The notes under the pieces: generated by a model
The model's database searches: none
Told to the model about the DNA's origin: nothing
The model's input: only the letters and a program-made list of their open reading frames with translations
Shown here: piece after piece, positions 17,176 through 25,009 of the stretch
Layout of the letters: every line of letters begins with the position of its first letter
Position numbering within the stretch: position 1 is the first letter of the stretch
Assembly (NCBI GenBank): GCA_036478595.1
Contig: JAZGEF010000052.1
Coordinates: 129,779-193,778 of the forward strand
DNA from: Granulosicoccus sp036478595
GTDB lineage: Bacteria; Pseudomonadota; Gammaproteobacteria; Granulosicoccales; Granulosicoccaceae
Direction: 5' to 3'
Length of the DNA: 64,000 bases
Translations under genes and position numbers: made by a program

Positions 17176-17910
17176 ATGGCACAGGCAACTCGATTAGTTC
17201 ACGAGCTCAAAACCCAGCTAAAACTCAAAGGCATTACTTATCGTGAGTTAGCTCAACAATTGGAGCTGTCTGAATCGGCGGTAAAGCAGATGTTTTCCAG
17301 CGGCAATATGACGCTGAGCAGGTTAGACAGAATTTGCGAAATTCTAGCAATGGAGCTCAGTGATCTGATGCGCCTAAGCGAAGATGCGAGCAAGCAGCTA
17401 CAGTCCTTATCACTTGAGCAAGAGGCTGAATTAATTGGTGACACCAAGTTGTTAGTGGTTGCGTATTGTCTTGTTAACCATTGGAGCTTTGCAGAAATAC
17501 TCGATAAATATGCACTGACAGAAGTGGAGGGCATACGCTACCTTGCCAGGCTTGATCGTATGAAGCTGATTGAGCTATTGCCGGGCAATCGCGTGAAACC
17601 GCTGATCTCCAGTAATTTTAACTGGCAACCGAACGGGCCAATAGAGCATTACTTTCGTAAAGAAGTGCAGGGCCCTTTTTTTAATGCTGACTTTAATGAT
17701 GAGGGCACTCTGCGTCTGGTCAAAAACGGAGATATATCTATTATTGCTAAGCAGCAGATAATGGAACGTTTGCATTCCATTGGCCAGCTATTTGATGACA
17801 CCGTGCGCGAAGAGAGAAAGCTTCCTCTGGATCAGCGCCAAGGGACGACGATGGTGTTGGCTATTCGCAACTGGATGTTTCTGGCGTTTGAATCTTTAGA
17901 GAGGCCTTAG
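17176..17910 (+). CDS. XRE-family transcriptional regulator
   Basis: This 244-residue DNA-binding protein has a Cro/C1-type helix-turn-helix at about residues 12-65 (GITYRELAQQLELSESAVKQMFSSG, then LSRLDRICEILAMEL). The C-terminal 170 residues form a helical sensor or dimerisation region of unknown ligand. It is transcribed divergently from the pspA-like operon across a gap of about 110 bases, so regulation of that operon is a reasonable guess. No partner gene follows. Confidence 0.85.
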   Translation: MAQATRLVHELKTQLKLKGITYRELAQQLELSESAVKQMFSSGNMTLSRLDRICEILAMELSDLMRLSEDASKQLQSLSLEQEAELIGDTKLLVVAYCLVNHWSFAEILDKYALTEVEGIRYLARLDRMKLIELLPGNRVKPLISSNFNWQPNGPIEHYFRKEVQGPFFNADFNDEGTLRLVKNGDISIIAKQQIMERLHSIGQLFDDTVREERKLPLDQRQGTTMVLAIRNWMFLAFESLERP

Positions 17911-18287
17911 GATAAGGCCCGCAGAGCATCGAACTACCTTACAAGAGAAGCAAGTGGGCATTGTCGGCTCCATCGTTAAGCACGAATAAATTTTGGTAAC
18001 ACCGGTAGGTTTTAACCTATGCAGCTTTAAAAGACTGCTTTTCATCCTGACGTGTACCACGCAGATATTTTCTCTATTACGTAACAATCTCATAATGCAT
18101 CGTATGTTGGTTTTCTGGGCGGCATATATTTTCGATATGGGCTTGTGGGTGAATTTATTTGTTTATCAAGTGTAGGAGGTTCGGCTCAATCCGGCGTTCA
18201 CCTAAAAGCCGGGCAGAGGCAAGATCAATCCGTTATGCTTATTGGTAACACGGCTCTCCCATTGATTAACCCGTACTTGGCAACGCT
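17911..18287. other. Intergenic gap, no supported gene
   Basis: About 380 bases. Short open stretches occur on both strands (around 17993-18175 and 17896-18093) but lack ribosome binding sites and protein-like composition. I see no clear terminator or RNA gene. Confidence 0.4.
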
Positions 18288-18548
18288 ATGAAATTAATTG
18301 CACGCAACCTGGATCGTTCAACCACTGAGGAAGAACTAAGCGAATTATTTCAAGAATACGGTGGAGTACAGTCTTGCGATTTAGTTATTGATCAGGCGAG
18401 CGGTGTATCCAAGGGTTTTGGCTTTGTAGTGATGCCGAAGGTTGGAGAGGCGAAAGCTGCTATGAAGAGCCTTAATAACATGACGATTGGAAACAATAAA
18501 ATTCGGGTTAAGAAGGCTGAAGAGCCAAAAGAACCCAAAGCGCCATAA
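18288..18548 (+). CDS. RRM-domain RNA-binding protein
   Basis: This 86-residue protein is a single RNA-recognition motif. RNP2 is KLIARNL at residues 2-8 and RNP1 is KGFGFVVM at about 44-51, both with the expected aromatic residues of the RNA face. A short charged tail (KKAEEPKEPKAP) follows. Such stand-alone RRM proteins are common in cyanobacteria and several proteobacteria and may act in cold or stress responses by binding single-stranded RNA. It is transcribed alone. Confidence 0.9.
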   Translation: MKLIARNLDRSTTEEELSELFQEYGGVQSCDLVIDQASGVSKGFGFVVMPKVGEAKAAMKSLNNMTIGNNKIRVKKAEEPKEPKAP

Positions 18549-18836
18549 TACCCAATGTTTAATGGCCCGTTACTCAGGTTCCATTGTCAATCTGGGAGGC
18601 CTTAGATAAGTGAACAGGCCTAATTAAACTTGACGGTATCAACGCTTGTTTAAATGTGCCTGAACGCTTTTAGCATCCAGATCCAAGGACTTTGAAACTG
18701 TGCGCTCTGCGGTGTGGGGCCTCCTAGGTACCACGAACTGACAATCAGTAGTTTGCAGCCCAACGCTGCGGGCCTGTTGGAAACGGTTGATACGTATTAC
18801 AATGCCTTTCGCTCAGAAACATAGAGAACAACAAAG

Positions 18837-19874
18837 ATGGGTAGATACAGCTTTTTGGATGACTATAGCGAGGGTTGTCATCCGAGGATCCTGGATGCGC
18901 TGAGTAAAACCAATATGATTCAGCAAACTGCCTATGGTGATGATGAGTATTCGGTAAAAGCCAGAATCTTGATTCGTGAACAGCTTGGTGCAGTTGATAT
19001 CCCTGTATTTTTTGTGGCAGGTGGCACGCTCGCTAATATCATCATTTCGTCAATATCGCTAAGGTCCCATGAAGCCGTTATAGCGGCTAACACGGGCCAC
19101 ATAGTAGTGCGAGAAACCGGTGCGATCGAGGCAACTGGGCATAAGATTATTTCGGTGCAATCGGACGACGGTAAGCTTACACCTACAAGCATCAAAACAG
19201 CTCTTGCCAACAATGCGCATTTTCCTCATATGGCCAAACCCCGCCTTGTGTATATTTCCAATGCTACTGAGGCCGGCACTGTTTACACGAAAGCTGAATT
19301 GCAGGCGTTGTCATTGGTTTGCAAAGATAACGGCCTGCTACTGCTTCTGGACGGTGCACGTTTGGGTGTAGCGCTGACCGCTGGTATCAGTGATCTAAGC
19401 TTGGCGGATATTGCTGAGTTGACGGACATATTCTGGATAGGTGGTACTAAAGCGGGTGCCTTGATCGGTGAGGCGATTGTCATACCCAACTCAAACCTGG
19501 CCGAGGACTTTGCGTTTCATATTAAGCAACGGGGTGGCTTGTTAGCCAAGGGTCGATTGCTTGGGATTCAGTTTATGGAACTGTTTTCGGGTGGATTGTT
19601 TTTTGAATTAACGCGCCACGCAAATACGATGGCGCAAAAGTTATCAGAATCGATTACGGCATGTGGTTATAAATTAGCAGCACCCACGCAAAGTAATCAA
19701 GTATTTTTAATATTGCCAGATGCCTTAATTGAAAGCCTTAAAGTTAACTATGACTTTTATGTATGGGAAAAAATCGACAATCAACATTCAGTCACGAGAA
19801 TAGTGACATCGTGGGCCACCGACGAAAAACAAGTTGATGCATTGATTGAAGATATTAAAAAGCTGTCGGCTTAA
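18837..19874 (+). CDS. Low-specificity threonine-aldolase-like PLP enzyme
   Basis: This 345-residue fold-type I PLP enzyme belongs to the threonine aldolase/beta-eliminating lyase family. The PLP lysine is Lys205 (WIGGTKAGAL), the pyridine-nitrogen aspartate is Asp172 (LLDGARLG), and His88 (NTGHIVVRETGAIEATGHK) matches the ring-stacking histidine region. Family members cleave L-threonine or other beta-hydroxy amino acids to glycine and an aldehyde. It is a single gene with a gap of about 290 bases before it. The location among guanidino-type enzymes might hint at another beta-hydroxy amino acid, but that is inference. Confidence 0.87.
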   Translation: MGRYSFLDDYSEGCHPRILDALSKTNMIQQTAYGDDEYSVKARILIREQLGAVDIPVFFVAGGTLANIIISSISLRSHEAVIAANTGHIVVRETGAIEATGHKIISVQSDDGKLTPTSIKTALANNAHFPHMAKPRLVYISNATEAGTVYTKAELQALSLVCKDNGLLLLLDGARLGVALTAGISDLSLADIAELTDIFWIGGTKAGALIGEAIVIPNSNLAEDFAFHIKQRGGLLAKGRLLGIQFMELFSGGLFFELTRHANTMAQKLSESITACGYKLAAPTQSNQVFLILPDALIESLKVNYDFYVWEKIDNQHSVTRIVTSWATDEKQVDALIEDIKKLSA

Positions 19875-20213
19875 GCCTTCTGAATGTCGTGAACACGCAT
19901 TGTAATCATCGCGTTAAGCTGTGGCAGAAATTTGCAGCAAGCAATTATTGGTAAATTTAGTACAGTTGCTTACCAAGCGCCATTAACTCTGGCGGGCTTC
20001 AGTATGCGGCTTATTGTGCTGAGAGTGAATAACCATGCGTTTATTCGTTGAAATAATGTGCTTTTTACAAGCTCTGCCAAGTTGGGCTATGTGTAAAGCT
20101 TACATTGCACACACCAGAAGGCTTCGACCTATATTCATACTACAATAGGTTTAATATCAAATTAGCCCAGTGCACAGCTGTGGCTGTGAGCCCCTCTAGA
20201 TTAAGGAAAATGC
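19875..20213. other. Intergenic gap, no supported gene
   Basis: About 340 bases with no open frame of interest. A small hairpin (CACAGC at 20173-20178, GCTGTG at 20183-20188) lies just upstream of the DUF4261-like gene. The AAGGA ribosome binding site at 20203-20207 belongs to that gene. Confidence 0.4.
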
Positions 20214-21104
20214 GTGAGCATACTAACGAGATTTTTTGGCGGCAAAGAATCAGTGTCAGAAAAAGGTTTGCTCGCTAATGAGCAGCTTGAAACATCGCTC
20301 AGCTTACAAGTTGTTTTCAGTGGTGGTTTGGATCTCAGTGCAGCGGAACTAGAAAAACAATTTAGGTCGCATCACCAGAGTTTAAAAAAAGCACGAATTG
20401 AAATCGACGACGAAGCTAATCGGCAAGGTACACCAATTGGTTTAATAGGATGGGGTGAGCATGTCGTCAAAATTGTCGGATTTGATCAGCCTATGCCAGC
20501 TGACGTGTTAGAAAGTTCCGTACTACCTTCGCATTATGACGAAGCGCTTAAGAGTGAAGCGAGAGCGCACAAGAGCCATCTATTGTTGTATTACCAAGGT
20601 TACGATAATAACCCGGTTAATCAATATGCATCGATGGCATTGATCGGTGGGTTTTTATCCTGTGTTGGTGCAATCATTGTAGTGAACGAAAGTGCCTGTA
20701 CTTCGCTGCCTGCGGGTGCTTTAAATGGCGATACAACGAAAGGTGATATCGTCTCTATACTTGAAAATTTCCCTCTGACGGCGTTGTATTGCGGGCTCGT
20801 AAAGTATGAAGTTGAAGATATCGATGGAGTGTGGCTTAGAACCTATGGCTGCCCATTGCTCGGATTACCGGATTTAGCATCTTTGGCAGATGACCATTCG
20901 GGCAGTGAGGAAGTGTTTGATATATTCAATAATGTACTCAGCTATCTATTGGATTCCGGTGTACAGTTCGTGGCTGGAAACACCATGCAAGTCGGCGAAG
21001 ATCTTTTTATGAAGCTTCGCTTAGCTAGCGCTGATGAATACTACCTAGAAAGTGAAGGCGAACTATTTGTTGCGGAGTTTATTTCAGCCTCTGAGATCAA
21101 TTAG
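20214..21104 (+). CDS. DUF4261-like protein of unknown function
   Basis: This encodes a 296-residue soluble protein. The GTG at 20214 is supported by AAGGA with a 6-base spacer. The pattern of a central hydrophobic alpha/beta domain (HLLLYYQGYDNNP, LIGGFLSCVGAIIVVNESAC), followed by VWLRTYGCPLLGLPDLA and a C-terminal strand-rich end, resembles proteins with a DUF4261 domain. The biochemical role of that domain is not known to me. Transcription could continue into the TauD-type gene, 65 bases further on, but no strong link is visible. Confidence 0.7.
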   Translation: MSILTRFFGGKESVSEKGLLANEQLETSLSLQVVFSGGLDLSAAELEKQFRSHHQSLKKARIEIDDEANRQGTPIGLIGWGEHVVKIVGFDQPMPADVLESSVLPSHYDEALKSEARAHKSHLLLYYQGYDNNPVNQYASMALIGGFLSCVGAIIVVNESACTSLPAGALNGDTTKGDIVSILENFPLTALYCGLVKYEVEDIDGVWLRTYGCPLLGLPDLASLADDHSGSEEVFDIFNNVLSYLLDSGVQFVAGNTMQVGEDLFMKLRLASADEYYLESEGELFVAEFISASEIN

Positions 21105-21169
21105 TAAACGCGTGCAATGTGTATAGCGATAACAGGAACTACCAAACAGATCAATAGGGAAAATTTACC

Positions 21170-21985
21170 ATGTCGATCACAATTACTCCAACATCCGATG
21201 CTGGCGCATACATTAGTGGTATTGATCTTAATGCCGCATCTGCGTCTGATGTTAAAAAAATCAAAGATGCACTGGGTAACCATGGCGTAGCATTTTTTCG
21301 TGATCAATCGATAACATCTGAAAGTCACATAGCCTTTGCCGCACGTTTTGGTGAAATCAATATCAATCGTTTTTTTACACCATTGGCGGATTACCCACAA
21401 ATCGCACAAGTATTAAAAGAACCGGAGCACGATAAAAATATCGGTGAAAAATGGCATACCGATCATAGTTACGATCAAATTCCGGCCTTGGGATCAATCC
21501 TGGTGGCGCGTGAGCTACCAGCATCTGGAGGTGATACGCTGTTCGTCAATATGTTTGCAGCCTACGACGCGCTCTCTTCTGAGCAGAAAGACGCGCTCGA
21601 GGGTTTAAGCGCTACACACTCCAGCCGTCATGTATTTGGTAGCAAAGATAAAACTGGGCGCTTAAAAAATAGCAATGCAGCAACACAAGACTCCAGTCAC
21701 CCAGTAGTGATTAAGCATCCGTTTAGTGGAAAACGAGCGCTTTACGTTAACCCGGAATTTACGGTGAAAATAAATGAACTACCTCACGCGAAAAGTGAAT
21801 CACTATTGAATGAGATCTATACGCATACACAGCGCTCTGAATTTATGCACCGTTTTGAATGGCTGCCGGGTTCTGTGGCTTTTTGGGATAATCGTGCAAC
21901 GTGGCATAAGGCTTTAAATGATTACCCGGGCCAACGCCGGCTCATGCACCGTATAACAGTGCAGGGTGTGGCGCTGCACGGTTAG
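21170..21985 (+). CDS. TauD/TfdA-family Fe(II)/2-oxoglutarate dioxygenase
   Basis: This 271-residue enzyme has the HxD...H iron triad: His96 and Asp98 in EKWHTDHSYDQIP, and His246 in RATWHKALNDYPGQRR. Arg257 or Arg261 would bind 2-oxoglutarate. Typical family members hydroxylate small sulfonates, phenoxyacetates or amino-acid-like compounds. The gene is followed after 58 bases by an agmatinase-family gene on the same strand, so a hydroxylation step feeding a ureohydrolase, or the reverse order, is a fair guess. Taurine specificity is not shown by the sequence. Confidence 0.9.
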   Translation: MSITITPTSDAGAYISGIDLNAASASDVKKIKDALGNHGVAFFRDQSITSESHIAFAARFGEININRFFTPLADYPQIAQVLKEPEHDKNIGEKWHTDHSYDQIPALGSILVARELPASGGDTLFVNMFAAYDALSSEQKDALEGLSATHSSRHVFGSKDKTGRLKNSNAATQDSSHPVVIKHPFSGKRALYVNPEFTVKINELPHAKSESLLNEIYTHTQRSEFMHRFEWLPGSVAFWDNRATWHKALNDYPGQRRLMHRITVQGVALHG

Positions 21986-22043
21986 CCACGTACGAGATTT
22001 TCCGTTAGGATTAGGTTAACTTATTCACGGCAAATTAAACACC

Positions 22044-22988
22044 ATGACACACGGTTATGAATCTGGCAGGCTCAATCTGCCCTTTGTTGGTATCTGCACA
22101 TTCGGAAAGTTTGCGTATGTTGAAGATTGGGATGCAATTGATGCGCAAGTAGCCGTGTTGGGCGCTCCTTACGATTTTGGTTGCCAGTATCGATCGGGCT
22201 CGCGCTTTGGGCCTCGTTCAATTCGTGAAGCATCCACTTTATTTTCGTTTGGGCATTCGGGTGCTTATGATCCTGAAGATGACATCACCTATTTAACAGA
22301 CGCCACCATTGTTGATATCGGTGATGCCGACATCATTCACACCGATACGACACAGAGCCATAAAAATATTGAGTTTGGTGTGCGTAAAATTTTGGCCGCA
22401 GGTGCAATACCCGTTGTGTTGGGAGGTGATCATTCAATTAACATTCCATGCATTAACGCGTTTGAAGATCAAGAGCCTATTCATCTTGTACAAATTGATG
22501 CACACCTTGATTTCGTGGACGAACGGCACGGGGTGAAATACGGTCACGGTAATCCGATGCGCCGAGCGGCAGAAAAAACCTACGTTTCGGGGTTAAGCCA
22601 AATTGGTATTCGCAATGTATCGTCAACTGCAAAAGATGGTTATGACGCAGCGCGTGAGATGGGATCAGATATCCTATCGGTCAGGCAGTTTCGTAAGTTG
22701 GGCGTTGATGCCGTGTTGGAACGCATTCCAGCAGGAAAGCGTTATTACGTTACCATCGATATAGATGGATTTGATCCCTCCATTGCACCCGGTACGGGCA
22801 CGCCAAGTCATGGAGGTTTTCTCTATTACGAAGGGCTTGAGTTGTTAGACGGCTTGGCTAAGCGTGGCCAGGTTGTTGGGGTTGATCTGGTTGAGGTTGC
22901 CCCTGACTATGATCATGCAGGCAGTACATCAACTTTGGCTGCTCAGCTTTTATTGAATTTTATTGGCAGAATTTTGCATCATGCTTGA
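22044..22988 (+). CDS. Agmatinase-family ureohydrolase
   Basis: This 314-residue manganese enzyme of the arginase/agmatinase family hydrolyses a guanidino group to urea plus amine. The metal ligands are visible: His130 (GGDHS), Asp152, His154 and Asp156 (IDAHLDF), and Asp239 and Asp241 (TIDIDGFDPS). The length and the conserved TGTPSHGG loop fit agmatinase, guanidinobutyrase or guanidinopropionase; the sequence alone does not separate them. It follows a TauD-type dioxygenase gene, and its 3' end overlaps the convergent protease gene by 10 bases. Confidence 0.9.
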   Translation: MTHGYESGRLNLPFVGICTFGKFAYVEDWDAIDAQVAVLGAPYDFGCQYRSGSRFGPRSIREASTLFSFGHSGAYDPEDDITYLTDATIVDIGDADIIHTDTTQSHKNIEFGVRKILAAGAIPVVLGGDHSINIPCINAFEDQEPIHLVQIDAHLDFVDERHGVKYGHGNPMRRAAEKTYVSGLSQIGIRNVSSTAKDGYDAAREMGSDILSVRQFRKLGVDAVLERIPAGKRYYVTIDIDGFDPSIAPGTGTPSHGGFLYYEGLELLDGLAKRGQVVGVDLVEVAPDYDHAGSTSTLAAQLLLNFIGRILHHA

Positions 22989-23971
22989 GCCTGGTTTTGT
23001 TTCGTGTGTTTATAGGGTTCAAGAATTTGTGCAATAGCACGAATATCCAAGGCTTCTGAATTTGATGTTTTTATCCCAACGATAGCGCCCTCTCGTGTCA
23101 CTAATGGAGTGCCAGAAAGGGTGTTGTCGTCAGCTAGGCTAGTAAAGCTAATTTGCGATTGCTCATGCTGTGTAATTTGCACTTGATGAAAACCGTTTTC
23201 TGCACTCCCTTGCGCCAGTTTTGAGGGTAGATAGTTCACGAGAAAAGCGTCCGTACCGATAAGTTCGCTATCGTGATCATCTTGTATCGAAGAAGCAAGA
23301 TCCAGCGTCAGGACATTGAGGGATGCAGGTGCGCTGCCGTTGTGCTCGGTTAATCGAACGATAGCGTAATCAAGCCCCGACGGGCGATGATAGATGAGTT
23401 CCTCTACCTGAAGCCAGCTATCGTTCTTGCCGTCGGTGTTGCGACGGCAAACATTGAACAGTAGAGCAATGGTGTTTGGTGACGACACTTCGCCGTAGTG
23501 ATTGGGCCGTTGCCAGCCGCCGCCTCTGTCAAAGCAGTGCCCTGCGGTTAGAAAGTACTCGTCTGATAAAAATACGCCATTGGACCAAGCTACGCCACTA
23601 ATATTGCCAGCACTGTCACCGAGCTTGTTGTAATGGTTGGCCAAGTCACTCCCCCAACATAATTGACCAATAGAGGCTTGGACCGAATTGAGCGCTGAGA
23701 GGCTGGGCAAATTTGCGTTTTTTGTGTGCAGAACTTTTGGTCTAGGCTGCCATGTTGACACTGCATCCATTCGCGCTTCCAACAGCTCCTTTCTGTATTG
23801 GAGATCGTGGTGCTCCTGCCGAAGACGATCGTGTAGTTTTGTTTTCGTGTTCTCAGAAGAGGCATCCAAATATTGGCGATCGCGCTGTGCCTGCGCAGGG
23901 TAGGGTAATGCTGGACGCTTGGTCACGGTGCGAGCCTGCTGGCGATTGTTCGGAAGTGGTTTATTAGCCAA
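22979..23971 (-). CDS. Trypsin-like serine protease domain protein
   Basis: This 330-residue protein has an N-terminal charged, glutamine-rich coiled-coil-like region (about residues 1-95) and a chymotrypsin-fold domain. The catalytic His is in LTAGHCFD, the Asp probably in LDYAIVRL, and the Ser in NTLSGTPLVTREGAIVGI. The last differs from the usual GDSGGP by reading LSGTP, as in some V8/HtrA-like enzymes. No signal peptide is seen, so the site of action is uncertain: cytosolic, or exported by another route. It converges on the agmatinase-like gene. Confidence 0.75.
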   Translation of the reverse strand: MANKPLPNNRQQARTVTKRPALPYPAQAQRDRQYLDASSENTKTKLHDRLRQEHHDLQYRKELLEARMDAVSTWQPRPKVLHTKNANLPSLSALNSVQASIGQLCWGSDLANHYNKLGDSAGNISGVAWSNGVFLSDEYFLTAGHCFDRGGGWQRPNHYGEVSSPNTIALLFNVCRRNTDGKNDSWLQVEELIYHRPSGLDYAIVRLTEHNGSAPASLNVLTLDLASSIQDDHDSELIGTDAFLVNYLPSKLAQGSAENGFHQVQITQHEQSQISFTSLADDNTLSGTPLVTREGAIVGIKTSNSEALDIRAIAQILEPYKHTKQNQAQA

Positions 23972-24220
23972 TTTGCTGGTATGTGCATGCTTTCAGGCTA
24001 ACGGGTTTGTGAGCCTGGAGCCGTGAGAATTGTCACCACTGAGCCGATGCACAATTGGCGATAACGCGAAAGAATTTTGGTTGTGGCGGTGTATTAAGGT
24101 GTAACAGGGGTTGTAAATAAATAGACAATATGGTAGTTGCTATGATTGCGTCTTGCATCTTCTGAAACTATGATATCGTTAGGCTTATATGGGTTTGTTG
24201 TAAACAATTGGAGCAGTAGA

Positions 24221-24922
24221 GTGCAGAGGGTCACAGCGACTACTTTGGCGACCTTCGATATATTCCGAGGACTCTCCATTCAGGATCGGAACTATATTGC
24301 TGCATCGATGATGCTGCGTGAATATAAGCACAACGAATTGCTTATATCCGCGTCCGACGATCGTTCAGAAGTTTTTTTCCTATTAAGCGGCACGGTGCGT
24401 GCTCACGCGAATTCTAAAGCGGGTAAGCAGGTGCAGTACGAAGACTTAAGCTCGGGGATGATGTTTGGCGAATTATCAGCAATTGATGATAAGCCGCGTG
24501 GGAACGATTGTATCGCGGTGGAGAATGCTACGGTCGCGGTGATGACGTCAGAAGTATTTTACCAAGTCATGCAAGAATACCCAACTGTGATGAAAGCGGT
24601 GCTACAACGTTTGGCCAAACTCGCGCGCAAGCATATTCAGCGAGTTTACGAATTCAGTACTGAAAGTGTGGGCACACGAGTTCAGTTGGAAATAATTCGA
24701 ATGATAGAAGACGGCAGCGGATTTAAAAAAGGCGCGTCTATTCAATTTGATAAAGTACCCACCCACGCAGACATCGCCTCACGAATTAGTACTCACAGAG
24801 AAGCCGTAACGCGAGAGTTAAAGCGTTTGGAAAGAATTGGTTTGATAGACTGGAAGCCAGGACGATACGCTGTGCACGACATTACCGAATTTAAGTCGTT
24901 TTCCTTAAGCCATCCGGCCTGA
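24221..24922 (+). CDS. Crp/Fnr-family transcriptional regulator
   Basis: The GTG at 24221 has GGAG 7 bases upstream and gives 233 residues. An N-terminal cyclic-nucleotide-binding barrel contains FGELSAIDDKPRGND, matching the phosphate-binding cassette glutamate and arginine of cAMP receptors. The winged helix (THADIASRISTHREAVTRELKRLERIGLIDW) would bind DNA. No cysteine cluster of FNR is present. A large cyclase-domain gene begins 87 bases downstream, so this may be the effector of cAMP made by it. The frame is open upstream to 24146. Confidence 0.85.
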   Translation: MQRVTATTLATFDIFRGLSIQDRNYIAASMMLREYKHNELLISASDDRSEVFFLLSGTVRAHANSKAGKQVQYEDLSSGMMFGELSAIDDKPRGNDCIAVENATVAVMTSEVFYQVMQEYPTVMKAVLQRLAKLARKHIQRVYEFSTESVGTRVQLEIIRMIEDGSGFKKGASIQFDKVPTHADIASRISTHREAVTRELKRLERIGLIDWKPGRYAVHDITEFKSFSLSHPA

Positions 24923-25009
24923 ACCATTGCATTAAGTCAGTAATTTGAGTTAACTAAATCTATAGGACTGGGGGATATTTGTGAGTAGCTCAATTTACAT
25001 GATGTCTTG

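Noticed and set aside
17993..18175. 60-codon open frame between the XRE and RRM genes
   Set aside because: No ribosome binding site or family pattern; composition is not convincing for a small membrane protein.
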